This document shows positions 59,217 through 64,000 of a DNA stretch of 64,000 nucleotides, in pieces. Source of the stretch: Thalassolituus marinus. GTDB lineage: Bacteria > Pseudomonadota > Gammaproteobacteria > Pseudomonadales > Oceanobacteraceae. Each line of letters starts with the position of its first letter. The stretch's first letter is position 1. The stretch covers positions 16,198-80,197 of the forward strand of contig NZ_JAEDAH010000005.1 of NCBI RefSeq assembly GCF_020320395.1. The letters run 5' to 3'. The notes under the pieces are model-generated. The model saw only the letters and a list, made by a program, of their open reading frames with translations, was not told the origin of the DNA and ran no database searches. Position numbers and translations under genes: made by a program.

Positions 59217-59993
59217 ATGAACGTCACCATCAAGACTCCGGATGAAATCGAGAAAATGCGCGTTGCTGGCCGCCTGGCAGCTGAAGTCCTGGAAATGATC
59301 GGGCCCTACGTTAAGCCCGGCGTATCAACCGGTGAGCTTGATCGCATATGCCACGATTACATCGTCAACGTTCAGAATGCCATCCCTGCCCCACTCAACT
59401 ACCGCGGCTTTCCGAAGTCTATCTGCACCTCCATCAATCAGGTGATCTGTCACGGTATCCCCAGCGACGACAAACTCCTGAAGAAAGGTGACATCATCAA
59501 CATCGACATTACCGTAATCAAAGATGGCTACCACGGTGATACCAGCGCCATGTTTTTTGTCGGTGAGGCATCACCAGCGAACAAGCGACTGGTCGAGATC
59601 ACGCAGGAATGCCTGTACATGGGGATCGATCTGGTCAAACCAGGCGCCCGACTGGGTGATATTGGCCATGTCATTCAGAAGCATGCTGAGTCAAATCATT
59701 ACTCCATCGTGCGTGAATATTGCGGCCACGGGATTGGCAAAGAGTTCCATGAGGACCCACAGGTTCTGCATTACGGCAAACCCGGCACCGGCATGGAACT
59801 GAAGGAAGGTATGACCTTTACCATCGAACCAATGCTCAATCAGGGCAGCCGCTTCAGCAAACTGATGAAAGATGGATGGACCGTTGTCACCAAGGACCGC
59901 AAGCCATCAGCTCAATGGGAACACACCATTCTGGTCACTGCGACTGGTTGCGAAGTTCTGACCAAGCGTCAGGATGAAGATCGCTGGAAATAA
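59217..59993 (+). CDS. map: Methionine aminopeptidase, type I
   Basis: Map removes the first Met from new proteins. The start MNVTIKTPDEIEKMRVAGRLAAEVL at 59217 fits the family; a TTG at 59205 is less likely. Metal ligands are NIDITVIKDGYHGDTSAMF (two Asp), GHGIGKEFHEDP (His), and FTIEPMLN (Glu). The 258-residue length is normal. GlnD begins four bases after it. Confidence 0.97.
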   Translation: MNVTIKTPDEIEKMRVAGRLAAEVLEMIGPYVKPGVSTGELDRICHDYIVNVQNAIPAPLNYRGFPKSICTSINQVICHGIPSDDKLLKKGDIINIDITVIKDGYHGDTSAMFFVGEASPANKRLVEITQECLYMGIDLVKPGARLGDIGHVIQKHAESNHYSIVREYCGHGIGKEFHEDPQVLHYGKPGTGMELKEGMTFTIEPMLNQGSRFSKLMKDGWTVVTKDRKPSAQWEHTILVTATGCEVLTKRQDEDRWK

Positions 59994-59996
59994 GCG

Positions 59997-62690
59997 ATGG
60001 ACGCCATGGTGCCCCAACTGCCCCAGATAGACGAAACCGAGCTGCTCAACCAATTGGCTCAGTCGGTCTCGCCGATTCCGGTTGTCAAACCGCTGCTGGC
60101 GAATATCCAGCAGGAGGCATACACCTATTTCAGGGCCACCCTGGACGCCAACACCCTCGTTCGCCACCGCGCGAGCCTTATTGATAAGCTTCTGGCGTGC
60201 CTGTGGCGCCATCAGGGATTACCCGAAAAAGACCTTACTCTGGTTGCCGTGGGAGGCTATGGCAGGGGTGAGCTGCACCCGTTCTCTGATATTGACGTCC
60301 TGTTGCTATGCCGTGACGAGAACGCCATCAACACCTATGCAGAACAACTTCAGTCGTTCATCACACTGATGTGGGATATCAAACTGGATGTCGGCCATAG
60401 CGTCCGAACACTGGCAGAGTGCGTCACCGAAGCAGAGAAAGATCTCACCATCATCACCAACATGATGGAAAGCCGGACTCTCGCCGGAGATCGCACCCTG
60501 CACGGTGAGCTGGTAAAGGCCACAACACCAGAGCACATCTGGCCTGCGCAGAGCTTTTTTACCGCCAAATGGCAGGAGCTGCAGGACCGTCACAAAAAGC
60601 ATAACGATTCTGAATACAACCTTGAGCCCAACGTTAAAAACTCGCCCGGTGCACTGCGTGATATCCAGACCATCACCTGGGTCACCATGCGCTACTTCGG
60701 CGAAGGCTCATTAAACGCCCTTGAAGAGCGTGGATTTCTGACAGACTTTGAACGTGAGCGCCTGCAGCGCAGTCTCGACTTCCTGTGGCAGGTTCGTTAT
60801 GCATTGCACATGCTGGCAGGCCGCGAAGAAGACCGACTGCTGTTTGATTTACAGCGTGAAATCGCAACGCTGCTGGGCTTTCAGGACGATAAGCAAATGC
60901 TCGGCGTAGAACGCTTTATGTCGCGCTTCTACCGTAATCAGCTGGCCACTAACGAACTATCAGACCTTCTGCTGCTTCACTTCAACGAAGATTTCATGAA
61001 GTGCGACAAAGCCAACACCCATGAAGAGCTCAATGAGCATTTTGCCCTGTGTAATGGCTATCTGCAGCTGAAAGATCCGGACCTGTTCAAGAAAGAACCA
61101 GCCTGGCTGCTGAACGTGTTCTACCTGATGACACAGACACCGCAGGCCAAAGGTATTCACTCCGATACCATCCGTGCGCTGCGCGACCACCGCCACCTGA
61201 TAGATGACGACTTCCGCCAGAACACCGAGCACAATCGCATCTTCATGAAACTCATGTGCAATCGCTCGCGTGTGGTACGTGAACTCACCCGCATGATGCG
61301 TTATGGCATTCTTGGTCGTTATATCCCGGAATTTGGCAGTATCATCGGCATGATGGAGCACGACCTGTTCCATATCTACACCGTCGACGAACACAGCTTC
61401 CGTATGATGCGCTTCCTCCGCCATCTGCGCTTCAGCCAGGAACGAGAGCAGTTTCCAATTGCCTCCTCACTGATTCATCGCGTGCAAAAGAAGGAAGTGC
61501 TTTACCTGACAGCCCTGCTACACGATTCCGGCAAAAGCCTGGAAGGCGATCACACCGCCAATGGCGGTGAAATAGCCAAAGCATTCTGTCGCCAGCATAA
61601 TCTGCGTCCGACTGACAGCCATATGGTAGCCTGGCTGTGTGGCAACCACCTGCTGATGTCTCAGGCCTCGCAACGACTGGACCTGAACAACCCGGAAGAT
61701 ATTCATCAGTTCGCCCTGGAAGTCGGTGATCAGCATCATCTGGAGATGCTGTACCTGATCTCCATTGCCGATATCGTCAGCACCAACCCGAAAGCCTGGA
61801 CCAGCTGGCGCGCCGAACAGATGCGCGACCTCTATCGCAACACTCAGGTTGCCCTGCGCCGCGGCCTCGGTAATCCTCTGAACAAAGAAGACTGGATCGA
61901 AGAGATCCAGCAGGAAGCCCTGAAACAGCTGATTGCCAAAGGCCTGACCGAAGATCAGGTACGCGACATCTGGGGTACGCCCGGTGATGATTATTTCCTG
62001 CGCGAAGGCATCGACAACATTGTCTGGCAAACGCTGGAGATTCACTCCCACGGCGACAGCTCGCGACCATTGGTTTCTATCCGGCAGACCTCGGACCGCC
62101 AGTTTGAAGGGGCGACACAGATCTTCATTTTCATGAAAGATCAGCTCAATCTGTTTGCCGCCACAACGGCAACCCTCGACCAGCTCAATCTTAATATTCA
62201 GGACGCCCGCATTATGACCTCAGAAACTGAGCATAATGCCGTGGACACCTACATCGTGCTGGACGAAGACAATCAGCCGATTGATGACCCGCAACGTATC
62301 GAACAGATTCGTAATACTCTGATCGAAGCGCTGGCTCATCCGGAAGAGTATTCCACCATCATTCAGCGCCGCACACCGCGCATGCTTAAACAATTCCAGG
62401 TAGAAACTCAGGTATTCATGAGTAACGACCCGGTGATGCAGCGAACCGTATTGGAAGTGGTTGCCGCTGACCGCCCCGGGTTACTGGCGCGTATGGGAGC
62501 TATCTTTGCAGAGTTCGGCACCCAGATGCAGGGAGCTAAAATTCTGACCGAAGGTGAGCGCGTCTCCGACATATTCTTCATCCTCAACGAACAGGGACTC
62601 CCTTTCTCGGACGTTGAGCAATGCCAGCGCCTGCAGCAGGCAATTATTGAAGGCCTGGATGACCAGGTAGAAGTTCAGAGCGCTGTGTGA
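59997..62690 (+). CDS. glnD: Bifunctional uridylyltransferase GlnD
   Basis: GlnD senses glutamine and adds UMP to, or removes it from, PII proteins. The nucleotidyltransferase part shows VAVGGYGRGELHPFSDIDVLLL, the HD domain TALLHDSGKSLEGDHTANG, and two ACT domains close the 897-residue protein (TQIFIFMKDQLNLFAATTAT, and VVAADRPGLLARMGAIFAE). The order map-glnD, divergent from rpsB, is usual in pseudomonads. Confidence 0.97.
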   Translation: MDAMVPQLPQIDETELLNQLAQSVSPIPVVKPLLANIQQEAYTYFRATLDANTLVRHRASLIDKLLACLWRHQGLPEKDLTLVAVGGYGRGELHPFSDIDVLLLCRDENAINTYAEQLQSFITLMWDIKLDVGHSVRTLAECVTEAEKDLTIITNMMESRTLAGDRTLHGELVKATTPEHIWPAQSFFTAKWQELQDRHKKHNDSEYNLEPNVKNSPGALRDIQTITWVTMRYFGEGSLNALEERGFLTDFERERLQRSLDFLWQVRYALHMLAGREEDRLLFDLQREIATLLGFQDDKQMLGVERFMSRFYRNQLATNELSDLLLLHFNEDFMKCDKANTHEELNEHFALCNGYLQLKDPDLFKKEPAWLLNVFYLMTQTPQAKGIHSDTIRALRDHRHLIDDDFRQNTEHNRIFMKLMCNRSRVVRELTRMMRYGILGRYIPEFGSIIGMMEHDLFHIYTVDEHSFRMMRFLRHLRFSQEREQFPIASSLIHRVQKKEVLYLTALLHDSGKSLEGDHTANGGEIAKAFCRQHNLRPTDSHMVAWLCGNHLLMSQASQRLDLNNPEDIHQFALEVGDQHHLEMLYLISIADIVSTNPKAWTSWRAEQMRDLYRNTQVALRRGLGNPLNKEDWIEEIQQEALKQLIAKGLTEDQVRDIWGTPGDDYFLREGIDNIVWQTLEIHSHGDSSRPLVSIRQTSDRQFEGATQIFIFMKDQLNLFAATTATLDQLNLNIQDARIMTSETEHNAVDTYIVLDEDNQPIDDPQRIEQIRNTLIEALAHPEEYSTIIQRRTPRMLKQFQVETQVFMSNDPVMQRTVLEVVAADRPGLLARMGAIFAEFGTQMQGAKILTEGERVSDIFFILNEQGLPFSDVEQCQRLQQAIIEGLDDQVEVQSAV

Positions 62691-62787
62691 CCGCCAGCGC
62701 TTTCGAATAAACCCTACGAAAAAATTCACTCAATTCATTTACTGCTCGGGCGTACAGTAAGCATTAAGCTAATCGTTCGGAGCTACT

Positions 62788-63618
62788 ATGAATGCCCAAA
62801 GCATATCGATGATCATCCCCAGTCGACCGACCTCAGACGGCGATGGTGTGAAAATCCGTCGCGTGCCTATGTTCGACAACCGCGCTACCGACCCATTCCT
62901 GATGATTGACGAGTTGTTATCAGACAATCCTGATGACTTTATCGGAGGGTTTCCACCACACCCCCACAGAGGCATGGAAACACTGACCTACCTGATTCAC
63001 GGATCACTCGAACACAGAGATCACGCAGGCAACCAGGGAATGATCAACAGTGGTGGTGCACAGTGGATGTCTGCCGGACGAGGAATTATCCACAGCGAAA
63101 TGCCCGCAAGAGAAATGCAGAAGCTGCATGGTTTCCAGCTGTGGATTAACCTGCCAGCCAGTGAAAAAATGCAACCGCCAAAGTACCGCGATGTGCCTGC
63201 CGAAGAAATTCCGCAAGCAAACGGAAACGGCTGGCAGGCGAGCATCATCGCCGGCGACTGGCAGCTGGATGAGCAGCATGTCTCCGGCCCACTGAACGAT
63301 CTGGCAGCTGATGCAGCCTACGCCGATCTCTCTCTGGCCGCAGTAGCCTCTGTACAGCTCACAGTCAGCCCACAACAGACACTGCTCGCCTTCGTGTTTG
63401 AAGGACAGCTCGACAGCACCCCGGAAGCACCAGAGAAGTCTATGCTGGTTTTCCCACAAGGTGAGAGCGTCAGGTTAAGCAGCACTCATGGCGCGCGTAT
63501 GATCCTGCTGCGCGGTACACCGATCCGCGAGAAGGTGGTTCATTACGGACCGTTCGTGATGAACAGCATCGAAGAGATCAATCAGGCCATTGCTGATTAC
63601 AACAGCGGTAATTTCTGA
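62788..63618 (+). CDS. Pirin-family protein (second copy)
   Basis: A 276-residue bicupin. The metal motif is GGFPPHPHRGMETLTYL and GRGIIHSEMP, with His, His, His and Glu as in iron-binding pirins with quercetinase activity. The N-terminal region MFDNRATDPFLMIDEL is the classic pirin segment. It differs from the pirin at 24.8 kb (THGHRNMEI) and is 39 residues longer. It follows glnD with 97 bp between them and has its own terminator. Confidence 0.9.
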   Translation: MNAQSISMIIPSRPTSDGDGVKIRRVPMFDNRATDPFLMIDELLSDNPDDFIGGFPPHPHRGMETLTYLIHGSLEHRDHAGNQGMINSGGAQWMSAGRGIIHSEMPAREMQKLHGFQLWINLPASEKMQPPKYRDVPAEEIPQANGNGWQASIIAGDWQLDEQHVSGPLNDLAADAAYADLSLAAVASVQLTVSPQQTLLAFVFEGQLDSTPEAPEKSMLVFPQGESVRLSSTHGARMILLRGTPIREKVVHYGPFVMNSIEEINQAIADYNSGNF

Positions 63619-63640
63619 TCAGGCATCCGACTGAACAGAT

Positions 63641-63674
63641 AAAGCCCTGACGGTTATCCGCCAGGGCTTTTTTT
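63641..63674 (+). terminator. Intrinsic terminator of the pirin gene
   Basis: AAAGCCCTGACGG-TTAT-CCGCCAGGGCTTT stem with one mismatched pair, followed by a T run, 22 bp behind the stop. Confidence 0.9.
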
Positions 63675-63712
63675 GTATTCACTGCGTATTTATTTCTGAG
63701 AAGCAGATAAAG

Positions 63713-63745
63713 AAAAACCCCAGCAGGTTGCCCTGCTGGGGTTTT
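63713..63745 (-). terminator. Distal terminator of the rRNA operon
   Basis: AACCCCAGCAGG-TTGC-CCTGCTGGGGTT stem with a T run on the minus strand. It lies about 190 bp behind a first terminator of the same operon. Confidence 0.75.
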
Positions 63746-63747
63746 GG

Positions 63748-63898
63748 ATAAGAGCTTGATCGGCGAAGCCAACTCCACAATGACCAGAACCTGCGAAGCA
63801 GGTAGGTCATCGGAAAGCGCGCAATGATTTGGCAGCCAGGAAGCCAGCCAACACAGCGAAGCTGCCCGAAGGGTTGGGCACCATGGATGTGCGCAATG
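63748..63898 (-). repeat. Hairpin-rich element between two rRNA operon terminators
   Basis: Plus-strand stems include GGC-GAA-GCC (63762-63770), a nested ACCTGC-GAA-GCAGGT inside GACC/GGTC (63782-63809), GGC...AGGAA...GCC (63831-63845), CAGC-GAA-GCTG (63854-63864) and CC-ATGGAT-style stem (about 63881-63890). Loop types AGGAA, GAA and ATGGAT appear in the same order as in the 70-bp element at 37223. ATAAGAGCTTGA at 63748-63759 repeats at 63936-63947, right behind the 5S gene. No gene is present. Confidence 0.6.
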
Positions 63899-63933
63899 AA
63901 AAAAGCCCCGCCAGCATTAGCTGACGGGGCTTC
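63899..63933 (-). terminator. Proximal terminator of the rRNA operon
   Basis: AGCCCCGYCAGC / GCTGRCGGGGCT stem, one mismatched pair, T run on the minus strand, a few bases behind the 5S 3' end. Confidence 0.88.
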
Positions 63934-63941
63934 GAATAAGA

Positions 63942-64000
63942 GCTTGACGATGACCTACTCTCACATGGGGACTCCCCACACTACCATCGGCGATGCTGCG
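63942..64000 (-). rRNA. rrf: 5S ribosomal RNA, 3' part
   Basis: Read on the minus strand, the sequence holds CATCGCCGATGGTAGTGTGG and CCCCATGTGAGAGTAGGTCATCG, the conserved 3' half of gammaproteobacterial 5S RNA, ending near CAAGC. The 5' part lies beyond the right edge, so an rRNA operon enters the window here. Confidence 0.95.

Overview
The window looks like a chromosomal segment of a marine-type gammaproteobacterium near the Pseudomonadales/Oceanospirillales (Thalassolituus, Oceanobacter or a similar genus). This is inferred from gene order and protein character, not from a database search. Pointers are the Pseudomonas-like order argG-motY-pyrC-rnt, the rpsB-to-rnhB envelope cluster, a long isocitrate lyase of about 530 residues, a three-gene proton-translocating transhydrogenase, a desaturase-reductase pair of the DesB type and an H-NOX operon. 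No phage, insertion sequence, CRISPR array or tRNA gene was seen. A 5S rRNA gene enters from the right edge.

Layout. 1-3.6 kb: partial lipoprotein, a TSUP permease overlapping a SLATT-domain membrane protein, a periplasmic solute-binding protein and a small CWC protein. 3.7-8.2 kb: argG and motY on the minus strand, pyrC-rnt-yacL on the plus strand. 8.3-16.1 kb: katG behind a perfect FNR/ANR-type box, a frameshifted solute-binding gene, and mqo followed by pntAA-pntAB-pntB. 16.5-28.9 kb: mixed metabolic and regulatory genes, including a hemerythrin, a divergent pair of paralogous phosphoribosyltransferases, hom, a GcvR-like protein, pirin, DMT exporter, nitroreductase with a divergent LysR gene, and an enoyl-CoA hydratase. 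29-33.3 kb: adenine deaminase, 2OG-Fe(II) oxygenase and a BMP-type binding protein, suggesting purine or nucleoside use. 33.4-39.1 kb: desaturase plus its ferredoxin-type reductase, a diguanylate cyclase and aceA, with a partial duplication of the aceA 3' end.

39.3-44.4 kb holds an NO-signalling operon (degenerate HD-GYP response regulator, H-NOX, histidine kinase), then a flavoprotein and an acyltransferase. 44.4-59 kb is the conserved minus-strand run rpsB-tsf-pyrH-frr-uppS-cdsA-dxr-rseP-bamA-skp-lpxD-fabZ-lpxA-lpxB-rnhB for translation, isoprenoid, phospholipid, lipid A and outer-membrane assembly. Divergent from it lie map and glnD, then a second pirin and the rRNA operon tail.

The least ordinary items are non-coding. 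The aceA stop region and terminator are present twice. A 70-bp three-hairpin element flanked by a 7-bp direct repeat lies inside the second copy. A hairpin-rich element with the same kinds of loops lies between two successive terminators behind the 5S gene. A third, different tandem hairpin array lies between the oxygenase and BMP genes. Among proteins, the H-NOX operon with a response regulator that has lost its HD-GYP metal ligands, and the SLATT-TSUP pair, deserve attention.
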